From: Rhodopirellula sp.
GTDB taxonomy: Bacteria; Planctomycetota; Planctomycetia; Pirellulales; Pirellulaceae
DNA length: 48,382 nucleotides
Reading direction: 5' to 3'
Assembly: GCA_002689655.1 (NCBI GenBank)
Contig: NZHC01000053.1
Coordinates: 49,972 to 98,353, forward strand
Numbering within the stretch: position 1 is the stretch's first letter; the number at the start of each line of letters is the position of its first letter. Position numbers and translations under genes: made by a program. The notes beneath the pieces were generated by a model. That model did not search any database. It was given only the letters and a program-made list of their open reading frames with translations, and was not told the DNA's origin. Below are positions 26,938-36,404 of this stretch, one piece after another.

Positions 26938-27255
26938 CCGCTCACGCAACAGCCACGTTAAAATGTGAGCTCTCATTGATTTCATTGGCATCTGATAAAC
27001 CGATGGCGAAGCGAGTATATTGCTGAGGCGGCGACAGCGGGAATTTTTCGAACATGCCCTGCGGACAAGTGGCGGGCATCAGGGGGACACACCCCCTTAC
27101 TTCCGGCTGCAAATACAAATCCTAATTTTTCTTTTGTGATGGTTTGCCGCGTTGCTTCTGAAACATAGATATTCGATCAATCATTCTCTGACTCACAATG
27201 AACACTTCGTCGCGATGTTAACGAAGCATCGCTGCCGAAGTTTGGAAAAAACACC
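26938..27255. other. Intergenic region before the symporter gene
   Basis: No gene. A GGGGG-acaca-CCCCC hairpin at 27082-27096, followed by ttac, could end the phosphoesterase transcript but lacks a T-run. A GCGATG/CATCGC inverted repeat with a nine-base loop (27212-27232) lies just ahead of the symporter start. Confidence 0.45.
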
Positions 27256-28929
27256 ATGTTGTCCATGACACTCCTCTCATTTCTATTTTTCACTGGACTT
27301 GTGATTGTTCTCACGTGGTGGTTCACCCGTGGTTCTGATCTGAACACTGACGAGGGTTACTTTCTCGCTGGCCGGAGTTTGACAGGCATCTTTATCGCGG
27401 GATCACTGCTATTAACTAATTTATCGACTGAGCAACTAATCGGCTTGAATGCAGGATCATTCAATGATGGACTATCGGTGATGTGCTGGGAAGTAATCGC
27501 TGGCATGTCGCTCGTGGTTTTGGCTCTGGTGTTTTTACCGCGATACCTAAAATCGGGTATCGCAACGATTCCACAATTCCTTGAAGAGCGTTACGGTCCA
27601 TCAGTCAGGGCGTTAACGGCCGGCATTTTCATCGTCGCATACATGCTAATTTTGCTTCCATTCGTATTATTTCTTGGTGCTCGAGGGCTCAATGGAATGC
27701 TCGATCTGCAAACAATGCTGGATATCCAAAATGAGTTGACGGCAATTTGGGGTGTAATCATCTTCATTGCGATTCTGGGTGGTGGATATGCCATCTGGGG
27801 TGGGATGCGAGCGATCGCGGTTTCTGACACTTTCAATGGTGCAGGCCTGTTAATCGGCGGCCTGATGATCACTTTCTTTTCACTGCAAGTCGTCGCTGGT
27901 GACGAGGGCGGCTTCATGGGAGCTTTTGAAAAGATCAAGGCAGAAGACCCGGATGCATTCAACTCGATTGGCTCTGCCGACGAGGGGACTCACTGGCCGA
28001 CGCTCTTCACCGGCGTGCTATTGCTAAACTTTTTTTATTGGTGCACGAATCAGCAAATCATCCAAAGAACATTCGGGGCCAAGAATCTTGCTGAGGGTCA
28101 GAAAGGCGTGCTTTTGGCAGCGTTCTTCAAAATCCTCGCCCCGCTGATCCTCGTTCTGCCAGGCATCATCGCCGCGTACCTTGTCATCGGGATCAGTGAT
28201 GCTGAGATGGTGCAAACCGTGGGCAAGAATGAAGATGGAAATTGGATCGCGGACCGAGCTTATGGTGCCCTGGTAAGCAAAGTACTACCGAGTTGGCTGC
28301 TCGGTTTCTTTGCCGCGGTTGTCGTGGGCTCCATTCTATCGACATTCAACTCAGTGCTGAATTCCGCTGCCACACTGTTTTCACTTGATGTCTATAAGAA
28401 ATATCTAAACCCGAAAGCATCCACCAAGTCTGTTGTCCGCTCTGGTCAGATCTGCAGTTTCGTAGTCGCAGTCTTCGCGGTGATCGCAGCCCCTACAATC
28501 TTCTACGGCCAAGAAGCAATTTTTGGATTCTTCCAAACACTCAATGGAGTCTATTTCATCCCGCTACTTGCGATCATCATGGTTGGGATGTTCCACCGGT
28601 ATGCAGATGGCAAGTCAGCACTCATCACCTTGCTCGTGGGGCTTACGTTGATGACCATTGGTACATTCTTCACTGGCGAAGACAAAGCCCAGAATATTGA
28701 CGGCTGGTTGGCTGACTCTTTTGGAAGTCCATTCCACTACATGGGTGCTGTCTTTGCTCTGCTAGTCGTACTGCAATTGTTGCTGAGTGCCATCGGGATG
28801 AAAAGAACTGAACCTTATGTCCAAGAAGACAAGGGTCTGGTTGATCTAACGCCATGGAAACCAGCTCCCTTCGTAGGCGGAGCTTTGATTCTTCTAGTGC
28901 TGGGAATTTATGCATTTTTTGCAGTTTAG
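27256..28929 (+). CDS. Sodium/solute symporter, SSS family (YidK/SglT-like)
   Basis: Membrane transporter of 557 aa with about 14 hydrophobic segments. SSS hallmarks are the FLAGRSLTGIFIAGSLLLTNLSTEQLIGLNAG start, GGGYAIWGGMRAIAVSDTFNG in the middle, and NQQIIQRTFGAKNLAEGQKG followed by a late segment with FNSVLNSAATLFSLDVYKKY. This pattern fits the sugar-type branch that includes E. coli YidK and Vibrio SglT. In E. coli, yidK lies beside the sulfatase gene yidJ; here the next gene is also a sulfatase. It likely imports a monosaccharide or related product with Na+. A separate promoter is likely because of the 318-bp gap upstream. Confidence 0.94.
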   Translation: MLSMTLLSFLFFTGLVIVLTWWFTRGSDLNTDEGYFLAGRSLTGIFIAGSLLLTNLSTEQLIGLNAGSFNDGLSVMCWEVIAGMSLVVLALVFLPRYLKSGIATIPQFLEERYGPSVRALTAGIFIVAYMLILLPFVLFLGARGLNGMLDLQTMLDIQNELTAIWGVIIFIAILGGGYAIWGGMRAIAVSDTFNGAGLLIGGLMITFFSLQVVAGDEGGFMGAFEKIKAEDPDAFNSIGSADEGTHWPTLFTGVLLLNFFYWCTNQQIIQRTFGAKNLAEGQKGVLLAAFFKILAPLILVLPGIIAAYLVIGISDAEMVQTVGKNEDGNWIADRAYGALVSKVLPSWLLGFFAAVVVGSILSTFNSVLNSAATLFSLDVYKKYLNPKASTKSVVRSGQICSFVVAVFAVIAAPTIFYGQEAIFGFFQTLNGVYFIPLLAIIMVGMFHRYADGKSALITLLVGLTLMTIGTFFTGEDKAQNIDGWLADSFGSPFHYMGAVFALLVVLQLLLSAIGMKRTEPYVQEDKGLVDLTPWKPAPFVGGALILLVLGIYAFFAV

Positions 28930-29192
28930 AAGTCAGACGCCGTGTCGTGCTCAATCACAGTTGAAGCAATCAAAATCACGACAACCAAGCCTGCTCAACC
29001 GATTCGCGACATGGTGTTGGTGAATGTTTGAAGAACAACCACCCCGTTTTCACGGCATTGTTTCGATTTCTCGATGCAGATCCAAAAGTTATAAACTTGC
29101 GATCTAGCGATAAAACCAGAACTCAAGCTGACAGCTTGACGTTGTGGATCGGGAATGAAACACCGGAACAAACTCACATTCCGAGGTCAACA

Positions 29193-32100
29193 ATGAACTT
29201 CCAAAGTACCGCCGCTAAATATTCCAACAGCTGCCTCTTTCTGCTGTTTGTTATCAGTTGCCTACTCGACCGCACGAGTGCCCTGGCAGCTCCTCAATCG
29301 CTCACGCCGCAATCAGCTCAACCCGAGCGCCCCAATATCATCATCGTTTTCATCGATGACATGGGTTGGTCTGACCTATCATGTTTCGCCGGCAAGCAAG
29401 CCGAAACCGAGCACATTGACCAGTTGGCATCCGAAGGGATTCGCTTCACCAACTTCTACGTCAATTCGCCAATCTGTTCACCGTCTCGCGTCGCTCTTGC
29501 TACCGGCCAATACCCGCAACGTTGGCACATCACCTCCTATCTGAGCAATCGCAGATCCAATCACGACCGTGGGATGGCGCAGTGGCTTAGTCTGTCGGCC
29601 CCCATGTTGGCGCGACAGCTAAATCAAGCTGGTTACGCAACAGGGCATTTTGGCAAGTGGCACATGGGCGGACAACGTGATGTGGGAGATGCTCCTTTGA
29701 TCAGTAAGTACGGATTTGACCGATCACTCACGAACTTTGAGGGCCTTGGCCCTCGCGTATTGCCGTTGAAAAACTCTTTTGATGGAAAGCCACCGAAACG
29801 CCATGACTTAGGATCTGCCAAATTGGGCCGAGGATCGATTCGCTGGCTAGACCGATCGATCATCACTGCAGAATTCACTCATCAAGCGATTGATTTCATC
29901 GAGGAATCCGTGGCGAACAATCAACCGTTTTATCTCAATCTCTGGCCGGACGACGTTCATTCGCCGTTCTTTCCTCCGCAACAACTTCGCGATGCATCCG
30001 ACGGCAGCAAGCGTGAACTGTACTATGCCGTACTCGATGCTATGGACCAACAGTTGGGAAAACTGTTTTCAAGAGTCCGCGACGATGAACAACTTAGAAA
30101 GAACACACTGATCATCGTTGCTTCTGACAATGGCCACGAAGATGGGGCTGGTCAATCAGATCCCCTACGAGGTTCCAAAACATGGCTATACGAAGGCGGC
30201 ATTCGCTCCCCTCTGATTGTCTGGGGTCCAGGACTAATCAGCCAGGACGCGACCGGAACGACCAACACAGAATCCATTTTGTGCGCAATGGACATCAATG
30301 CCTCTCTTTATCCGCTCACACAAGTGTCACCGCCAGCCGGGATGGAACTCGACGGAGAGCCGCTTACTGCGACCTTATTGGGAAAATCGCACGCAAGCCG
30401 TTCCCAACCGATCTTCTGGCGGCGACCTCCTGATCGTCCCGGTAATCAACGCGACGACAATCCAGATCTGGCAGTCCGTGATGGCCAATGGAAATTGCTT
30501 GTCAACTTTGATGGCAGCAACCCACAACTTTTTGATCTTTCGCAGGACATCAGTGAACAGAAAAACCTGATCACTACCAATCCAAAAGTTGCGAAAACAC
30601 TTCTGGCCGCCGTCTTTCAATGGAACCAGAACATACCAGCAGACGCGGCGGTGCCGGATTTCAAACCCGGGGGAATGAACGATGCACCGCTTGCCGAGAA
30701 TTTATTCGTCAACCCTGTAGGTGAAGGAGCTGACCCGTGGGTCACTCGTGACCCAAATTCACCTCGTTACTTGTGGTGTCTCTCTGAAGGCAATCGTGCA
30801 ATCGCAGTCCACACGTCAGACCGCTTGGAATCCATGGGGCAAAAGCACATTGTCTGGGCAGCTCCCGCAACAGGTCCTTATTCGAAAGAAGTATGGGCAC
30901 CTGAATTGCACTTCCTTGATGGCCGATGGCACATCTACTTTGCCGCATCTGATGGTGACAACGCAAACCATTTGTCGTACGTCCTGCAAAGTGAAGACGA
31001 AGACCCCCTGGGTCCGTATTCACTTCATGGACCTTTGGCAACAGGCATGGGACAAGATGGGCGGAGCCCGAATCTTTGGGCAATCGATGTAACTGTGCTT
31101 AAGCATGCTGCAAAACACTATGCGATCTGGTCAGGCTGGGATGCGGCGGAAACCGATCAACAGTATCTCTACATTGCACCCATGAAATCTCCCACCGAAT
31201 TAGCTGGTCCCCGAATACGTTTGTGCAGCAACGATGACTATCCTTGGGAGTTCACAAAGTACACTCCTGACTCAGCGGCGAATGATCGAGGCAGAGGACT
31301 GAATGAGGCACCACAAATATTCCAGGCAGAGGGGCGAACCTTCATCACCTTTTCCTGTGGCGCATCGTGGTTACCGACCTACAAGCTGGGCCTCCTGGAA
31401 CTCATAGGTGACGATCCACTCAACCCAAACTCATGGAAGAAGCGTGCGACACCAATTTTCACGGGCAACGAGTCCACGATTGGCGTTGGGCATTCCTGTT
31501 TTGTCACCTCACTCGATGAAAGTGAAAATTGGCATATCTATCATGCCAAACGAGACCGGGAACCGGGGTGGCGAAGAACAGTCTTCGTACAACCGATGAA
31601 AACAGGAAAGCGGGGCTTCCCATTGCTTGGTCAGGCCTTGGCCAAAGGCTCCGCAACGCTACGCCCCCAAGAACAACAAACAGTTCCGATCAGTCAGATT
31701 GTCCGAGAATCACTTCGACAAAAAAGTGCTCCTGAAAAGTTCAGTTACTTTGGCCATCACCAGTATGCCAAACCTACTTCCAATGGGTTCGCACTTGGTG
31801 TCATTCCCAATCAACCAGTGAATGAGTTCCGCAGTGGTGAGAAGCTGGTCTTTGACAACCAATTGCCAGCTAATCTGAAAATCGCAGTCACGATCGATTT
31901 GATGGACCGCCGCAACGCCAGAGATGCAGGACTTCTGTTTCGCACGACGGGACCTTCCATCGGCTATGACGCTCAACGCGGCTACTTTGCCGGGTTGATC
32001 CCTAGCACCAACCTGATCATTTTCGGGAAAACTGACGGCGAAACATGGACCGAGTTGGCGAGACAACAACACGCCATTGATACCAGTAAGAAACAACGCC

Positions 32101-32261
32101 TCATCGTGACGTGCAAAGGTGATCAGTTCACTGTGAGCCTGAATGGTACTCCGATGATCTCAGTCAAAGATGCTACCTATGATCGCGGAACCATTGGCAT
32201 GCGTGTGGTCAACACGCATGCAGTCTTCAGTGATCTTGAGTGCTCACCGCTAACTGAGTAA
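29193..32261 (+). CDS. Secreted sulfatase / GH43-like glycosidase fusion
   Basis: A 1022-aa exported enzyme. The frame opens earlier at a TTG, but the ATG used has GAGG nine bases upstream and begins a clean signal peptide (to about ALAAP). Residues about 45-480 are a type I sulfatase: FIDDMGWSD metal site, CSPSR with Cys95 for conversion to formylglycine, GHFGKWHMGG and SDNGHEDG. Residues about 512-830 look like a GH43-type five-blade propeller with three acidic residues in family order: D514 in ADPWV, D632 in AIDVTV and E705 in NEAPQ, plus EVWAPELHFLDGRWHIYFAASDGDN. The last 170 residues resemble a LamG/DUF1080-type beta-sandwich. Probable role: removal of sulfate and of arabinose, xylose or galactose side units from a sulfated polysaccharide. 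Linkage unknown. Confidence 0.93.
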   Translation: MNFQSTAAKYSNSCLFLLFVISCLLDRTSALAAPQSLTPQSAQPERPNIIIVFIDDMGWSDLSCFAGKQAETEHIDQLASEGIRFTNFYVNSPICSPSRVALATGQYPQRWHITSYLSNRRSNHDRGMAQWLSLSAPMLARQLNQAGYATGHFGKWHMGGQRDVGDAPLISKYGFDRSLTNFEGLGPRVLPLKNSFDGKPPKRHDLGSAKLGRGSIRWLDRSIITAEFTHQAIDFIEESVANNQPFYLNLWPDDVHSPFFPPQQLRDASDGSKRELYYAVLDAMDQQLGKLFSRVRDDEQLRKNTLIIVASDNGHEDGAGQSDPLRGSKTWLYEGGIRSPLIVWGPGLISQDATGTTNTESILCAMDINASLYPLTQVSPPAGMELDGEPLTATLLGKSHASRSQPIFWRRPPDRPGNQRDDNPDLAVRDGQWKLLVNFDGSNPQLFDLSQDISEQKNLITTNPKVAKTLLAAVFQWNQNIPADAAVPDFKPGGMNDAPLAENLFVNPVGEGADPWVTRDPNSPRYLWCLSEGNRAIAVHTSDRLESMGQKHIVWAAPATGPYSKEVWAPELHFLDGRWHIYFAASDGDNANHLSYVLQSEDEDPLGPYSLHGPLATGMGQDGRSPNLWAIDVTVLKHAAKHYAIWSGWDAAETDQQYLYIAPMKSPTELAGPRIRLCSNDDYPWEFTKYTPDSAANDRGRGLNEAPQIFQAEGRTFITFSCGASWLPTYKLGLLELIGDDPLNPNSWKKRATPIFTGNESTIGVGHSCFVTSLDESENWHIYHAKRDREPGWRRTVFVQPMKTGKRGFPLLGQALAKGSATLRPQEQQTVPISQIVRESLRQKSAPEKFSYFGHHQYAKPTSNGFALGVIPNQPVNEFRSGEKLVFDNQLPANLKIAVTIDLMDRRNARDAGLLFRTTGPSIGYDAQRGYFAGLIPSTNLIIFGKTDGETWTELARQQHAIDTSKKQRLIVTCKGDQFTVSLNGTPMISVKDATYDRGTIGMRVVNTHAVFSDLECSPLTE

Positions 32262-32626
32262 TTGCAAGCGATGCGTGTCCGGAAAGTGAAATCCACGACG
32301 TGTTTCAATGCAATGAGCCGACCAAAGCACTTTAAGCATGGCGGCAGAGCAAATGCATGCCCCTGTCGGTATGCTGCAATCGTTCTCACGCCGTCATCGC
32401 AGTGTGCCGTCCTGAAGTCCTGTTGTACTGGAGGTACACGAATGAGCAGTGAAGTTATCGCTGGCCATGAGAACGTTGGAAAAGAGAACTCTGAAAATGG
32501 ATTCTCTACCCTTCGTTTCCCATGAGGGACCAACGACAGAATCGAAAAGGCGGACTTTGGCAGAAGCATCAACAGGAAGCTACAATCGCCGTCCATGCAA
32601 CACACAGCACCCTATCGGAACCACAA
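32262..32626. other. Gap between the two sulfatase genes
   Basis: No separate gene. The second sulfatase frame is open from an ATG at 32522, but that would add 35 unlikely residues before the signal peptide. No terminator is visible, so read-through from the first sulfatase is possible. Confidence 0.5.
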
Positions 32627-34033
32627 ATGACAGATTCAAGTTTACGTCCACTGGATGGCTTCCAAATTACACTGCTGACAGTTCTCGCCTGTTTTTTTTC
32701 TGAGTTCGCATTTGCCGAGCGTCCTTCAGGAAAGCCAAATGTGCTTCTACTTCTGTCTGACGATTTGGGGTATCAGGATATTGGCTGCTACGGCGGCCCA
32801 GTGAAGACACCGACACTGGACAGATTAGCATCCCAAGGCATGCGTTTCAGTCAGTTCTATTCTGGATGCGCCGTCTGTTCACCGTCACGAGCAACGCTGC
32901 TGACCGGGCGGCATCACATTCGGACGGGTGTCTACAGTTGGATCCATGATCCCAGTCAAAAATCACATTTACTCCGTCGGGAAGTTACTTTGGCAGAAGT
33001 ACTCAAGGACGCTGGATACGCTACTGCTCATGTTGGCAAATGGCACTTGGGACTCCCCACGCAACAACATTCCAAGCCAACCCCGGATCAGCACGGTTTT
33101 GATCACTGGTTTGCCACTTGGAACAATGCAGAGCCGAGTCACAAGAATCCGAACAACTTCATCCGCAATGGGGAACCAGCAGGGAAAACAGACGGATACT
33201 CCTGCCAGATTGTGGTCGACGAAGCGATCGCGTGGCTTGACAACCCCAGGGGCACGCATCAGCCATTCTTTCTGAACGTCTGGTTTCATGAACCTCATGC
33301 ACCGATCGCTGCCCCCAAGTCGATCGTTAACGAGTATGGTCCCACCACGAATCAAGCCGCCATCTATTCTGGCACCGTCGACAACACAGACAAAGCAATT
33401 CAGCGTCTACTGGTCAAACTGCAGCAACTTGATGTCACCGATAACACGCTGATCATCTATGCATCCGATAACGGAAGCTATCGTGACGACCGGACAGGGG
33501 GTTTGCGAGGTCGCAAGGGAATGAACTGGGAGGGAGGCATTCGAGTCCCTGGTATGTTCGTATGGCCCGGTGTCATCAAACAAGCCACGGTGTCGGCAAC
33601 TCCAGCAGGCTTGGTCGATGTCCTGCCCACGGTTTGTGGCTTGCTAGGGCTAAAAAAACCGGATCGGTATTTGGACGGCACAGACCTTACGCCGCTTTTA
33701 AAAGGACAGTCAAACGCCTGGCAACGGAAACAGCCTCTTTTTTGGCACCTTCAAAAATCAAGACCGATCGTTGCAATGCGCGATGGCGACTACTCACTAG
33801 TCGCCGAACCTGATTACGAGCTCTCGAAAAACAACATGTTTCAAGAAGCATGGATTCCAAAAATCAGATCTGGCGGATATCGCAATTTCCAACTGTTCAA
33901 CCTTACGAAAGATCCGCAGCAAATGAACGACCTTGCAGCGAAGAACCCCGAGTTACTGGAAAAGCTGAAATCCAAGCTACTCGGAATCAATCAGAGTATC
34001 ATGCAAGAAGCGCACGATTGGACGGCCCAGTAA
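32627..34033 (+). CDS. Secreted sulfatase (type I, formylglycine)
   Basis: The 468-aa exported arylsulfatase-family enzyme has a signal peptide ending near FAFAERPSG. The metal site LLSDDLGYQDIGCYGG, the CSPSRATLLTGR signature (Cys84 becomes formylglycine), VGKWHLG and the YASDNGSYRD late metal site are all present. The C-terminal domain with the LFWHLQKSRPIVAMRDGDY segment is typical. It lies 366 bp after the sulfatase/GH43 gene in the same direction, suggesting successive desulfation steps. Specificity cannot be read from motifs. A longer start (ATG 32522) exists but is less likely. Confidence 0.94.
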   Translation: MTDSSLRPLDGFQITLLTVLACFFSEFAFAERPSGKPNVLLLLSDDLGYQDIGCYGGPVKTPTLDRLASQGMRFSQFYSGCAVCSPSRATLLTGRHHIRTGVYSWIHDPSQKSHLLRREVTLAEVLKDAGYATAHVGKWHLGLPTQQHSKPTPDQHGFDHWFATWNNAEPSHKNPNNFIRNGEPAGKTDGYSCQIVVDEAIAWLDNPRGTHQPFFLNVWFHEPHAPIAAPKSIVNEYGPTTNQAAIYSGTVDNTDKAIQRLLVKLQQLDVTDNTLIIYASDNGSYRDDRTGGLRGRKGMNWEGGIRVPGMFVWPGVIKQATVSATPAGLVDVLPTVCGLLGLKKPDRYLDGTDLTPLLKGQSNAWQRKQPLFWHLQKSRPIVAMRDGDYSLVAEPDYELSKNNMFQEAWIPKIRSGGYRNFQLFNLTKDPQQMNDLAAKNPELLEKLKSKLLGINQSIMQEAHDWTAQ

Positions 34034-34193
34034 AATCAGCCCGAGCTACCGCTGACCCTTGGCCTAACCGTCATCCCTGGGGCTCGCCCATTACCTTAAG
34101 AATGCTGATGCAACCTTAAGAGCTTGCTCCAACTGGGTGAAACCAGTTGCAGAGAGCCAAATCCATTTGAAGTAACCAACAACGGGCTCTAGA

Positions 34194-35243
34194 ATGCCCG
34201 TCTGTACATCTTGCACAGGCCATTCTTCCCTCTCCATGTCGAAACCCTCCATGTCCCGCACTATTTCCCCAGCTATTTCCCCAGCTATGTCATCAGCTAT
34301 GTCCTCCATCAAAACTCTTTGCAGACACACGTTCTGCAGCCTGACCTTCTGCAGCCTCTTTCTTTTCGGGCTCATGTCTGAGTCTGCACAAGCTGCTGAC
34401 GCGTTTCAAGTCAATGACAACGCGGGCAAATACACTGACATCATTACCCCTGATGGCAAGCCAATCCTACGTTACATGTATGAACGGGATACTTCGGATG
34501 CTGCCAAGACGTTCGACACGGCGAAGGTTTTTGCTCATGTCTTTGCTAACGATGGCACAACAACCCTCACCAAGGGAGCCGGCGGCAAGTTCCCGCATCA
34601 TCGCGGAATCTTCATTGGCTGGAACAAACTCAAGCAGGGAGGCAAGAGCCATGATCTCTGGCATGTCCGCAACACGGTTCAAAAGCACCGTGAATTCAAA
34701 GAAACCGAGGCGGCAGACAAGGGCGCCAAACTCACTGCTTTGATCGACTGGATCGGAGTCGATGGCAAACCTGTCCTCGAAGAACAACGCACATATCAAG
34801 TAAGGTCACAAGATGACGCCTACAGCGTCATCGATTTCACTTCAACACTCACAGCCATACAAGGTGATGTCGAACTCAATGGTGATCCAGAGCATGCTGG
34901 TGTGCAGTTCCGCCCCTCACAACAAGTCGCTGAAAACCAATCAGCAGCATATACATTCCACAAGGAAGGAATTGATCCCAAAAAAGATCTCGACTTGCCG
35001 TGGGTCGCAGAGAGTTTTCAAGTGGGAGATGCCTGGTGGTCAGTGCAGCACATGAACCACCCATCAAACCCTGACGGTGCTCGCTGGTCCGCCTATCGCG
35101 ACTACGGCCGCTTTGGCCCTTTTACCGTCGCCAAAATTGCTGATGGTGAATCGGTGACATTCCGCTATCGTTTCCGGGTCACCCAAGGCAAGTCGCAAGA
35201 CCGCGAACACCTGCAGGCAAGCTTTGACCAATACAGCCAGTGA
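34194..35243 (+). CDS. DUF6807 (PmoA-like) exported protein
   Basis: The frame encodes up to 349 aa. The exported part begins after a hydrophobic segment ending SESAQAAD. The body has the family features: YMYERDTSDAAKTFD, KFPHHRGIFIGWNKL, LWHVRN, EDR-like EEQRTYQVRS and a C-terminal VTFRYRFRVTQGKS. The name PmoA comes from database annotation of this family and does not imply methane oxidation; related proteins are common beside glycoside hydrolases and may bind or process carbohydrates. The true start is unclear, because ATGs at 34194, 34236, 34251, 34287 and 34299 are all in frame and lie in a repeat-rich leader. The last gives a normal signal peptide. Confidence 0.87.
   Translation: MPVCTSCTGHSSLSMSKPSMSRTISPAISPAMSSAMSSIKTLCRHTFCSLTFCSLFLFGLMSESAQAADAFQVNDNAGKYTDIITPDGKPILRYMYERDTSDAAKTFDTAKVFAHVFANDGTTTLTKGAGGKFPHHRGIFIGWNKLKQGGKSHDLWHVRNTVQKHREFKETEAADKGAKLTALIDWIGVDGKPVLEEQRTYQVRSQDDAYSVIDFTSTLTAIQGDVELNGDPEHAGVQFRPSQQVAENQSAAYTFHKEGIDPKKDLDLPWVAESFQVGDAWWSVQHMNHPSNPDGARWSAYRDYGRFGPFTVAKIADGESVTFRYRFRVTQGKSQDREHLQASFDQYSQ
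34261..34361. repeat. 12-bp and 15-bp tandem repeats in the DUF6807 leader
   Basis: Four 12-bp units ctatttccccag/ctatgtcatcag fill 34261-34307 (protein ISPA ISPA MSSA MSS). Two 15-bp units with ttctgcagcct follow near 34329-34358 (TFCSL TFCSL), inside the hydrophobic export segment. Both keep the frame and change the leader length. Confidence 0.88.
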
Positions 35244-35299
35244 TCACTTAGCCACTGGTTGGCAAACGAGCGACTTTCGTTGGCCCGTCAGCCAATTGA

Positions 35300-36253
35300 T
35301 CAATGCGTCAACGCGTACACCAGAATATTGATGGTGATCGCGTAGGAATCAATTGAAAACCGTTCAAAGAACTCTTTTGATTCACCCTCCCGCTCCCAGC
35401 CATCTGCGATGTCGGTGTTATGGGTTGCGACAACCATCAAGCGATCCTGCTCATCAAATAGCCCCATGAAGCGAACTCGGTTGACCCCGGCGACACCGCC
35501 GGTAGGAGCACGGTGTGCAAACGGCGGATCCCAAGGCATCCCAGTTTGCTGATAGAAAACCCTTGCCGGTATCTGCGGACACTGCTTCATCGGGTAAACA
35601 ATGGTCAACAGGGGGTGATCAGCAGGAATCGGACGCACCGTCCAGTCTGCGCGCAAAGCTCCAATGTTCTGCATAAAGCTGGTCCATTCTGCCTGCCCCC
35701 AAAAGTCATCGACCCAGAGAAAACCACCCCGCTGCAGGTATCTTTCCAAACCCGCACGCTCAGGCGATGACAACTGTTGCCAACCGATGTCACTCATGAA
35801 AATGAATGGATGATCGAGAAGACGATCATCGGTTAAACGCAGCACGATGGGATCAGGACGGATCTTCATCGACGTCAATTCATTCAGTCGATAGATGAGA
35901 TTTTTTTCTGCACGCGGATAATCAGTTTCCCAGCGTTGCCAGTCGCGTCCCTCATATCGATACCATGATTCGTTGTAGCCCCCGATACTGTCATACCGAA
36001 CACGGACAAAAGTAAAGCCATCAGGATCCTCCGTGGCAGCGAAGGGATTGCCACTGGTAACAGCATCACTGGTAACAGCATCACTGGTAACAGCATCACT
36101 GGTAACAGCATTCAGATACCTCGCTCCGGCAGCGGTCACCAACGACAGTGCCAAAGCAATCCACCAAATGACAACAGAAAATTGACGGCGAGGCAGAACG
36201 TGATTGAACAGCAAACAAACCATGGAATGTCGATGGCGACGAGACGGTAACAC
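35300..36253 (-). CDS. DUF4159 domain exported protein
   Basis: The 317-aa protein has an internal hydrophobic segment (about residues 24-43, FSVVIWWIALALSLVTAAGA) as signal or anchor, and four TSDAV-type pentapeptides right after it. The DUF4159 domain follows: FTFVRVRYDS, WETDYPRAEKNLIYRLNELT, HPFIFMSDIGWQQLS, YLQRGGFLWVDDFWG and VATHNTDIADGWERE. The domain is often near membrane/von Willebrand gene sets in planctomycetes and has a flavodoxin/glutamine-amidotransferase-like look; no activity is established. The start is GTG 36253, with ATG 36223 as an alternative. It is convergent with the DUF6807 gene. Confidence 0.88.
   Translation of the reverse strand: MLPSRRHRHSMVCLLFNHVLPRRQFSVVIWWIALALSLVTAAGARYLNAVTSDAVTSDAVTSDAVTSGNPFAATEDPDGFTFVRVRYDSIGGYNESWYRYEGRDWQRWETDYPRAEKNLIYRLNELTSMKIRPDPIVLRLTDDRLLDHPFIFMSDIGWQQLSSPERAGLERYLQRGGFLWVDDFWGQAEWTSFMQNIGALRADWTVRPIPADHPLLTIVYPMKQCPQIPARVFYQQTGMPWDPPFAHRAPTGGVAGVNRVRFMGLFDEQDRLMVVATHNTDIADGWEREGESKEFFERFSIDSYAITINILVYALTH
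36052..36111. repeat. Four perfect 15-bp copies cactggtaacagcat
   Basis: Four identical units in direct tandem inside the DUF4159 gene, encoding repeated TSDAV just after the membrane segment. Identity at every base, including wobble positions, points to recent slippage or duplication. Confidence 0.97.
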
Positions 36254-36404
36254 GAAAAGAAAACCTGAACCTCACATACAGATTGTATCGTGACAGATCA
36301 CAGGTCATCAGCAACTCGGAGTTACATCAGGATACAATGCTACAACGAGTACGAGCAATGTACTGTAACATCAAAGACGCCTCCGAGCGTGACACAGGAG
36401 AGGC

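Noticed and set aside
29028-29192. Longer TTG start for the sulfatase/GH43 protein
   Set aside because: The extra 55 residues precede a clean signal peptide, and the ATG at 29193 has its own ribosome site.
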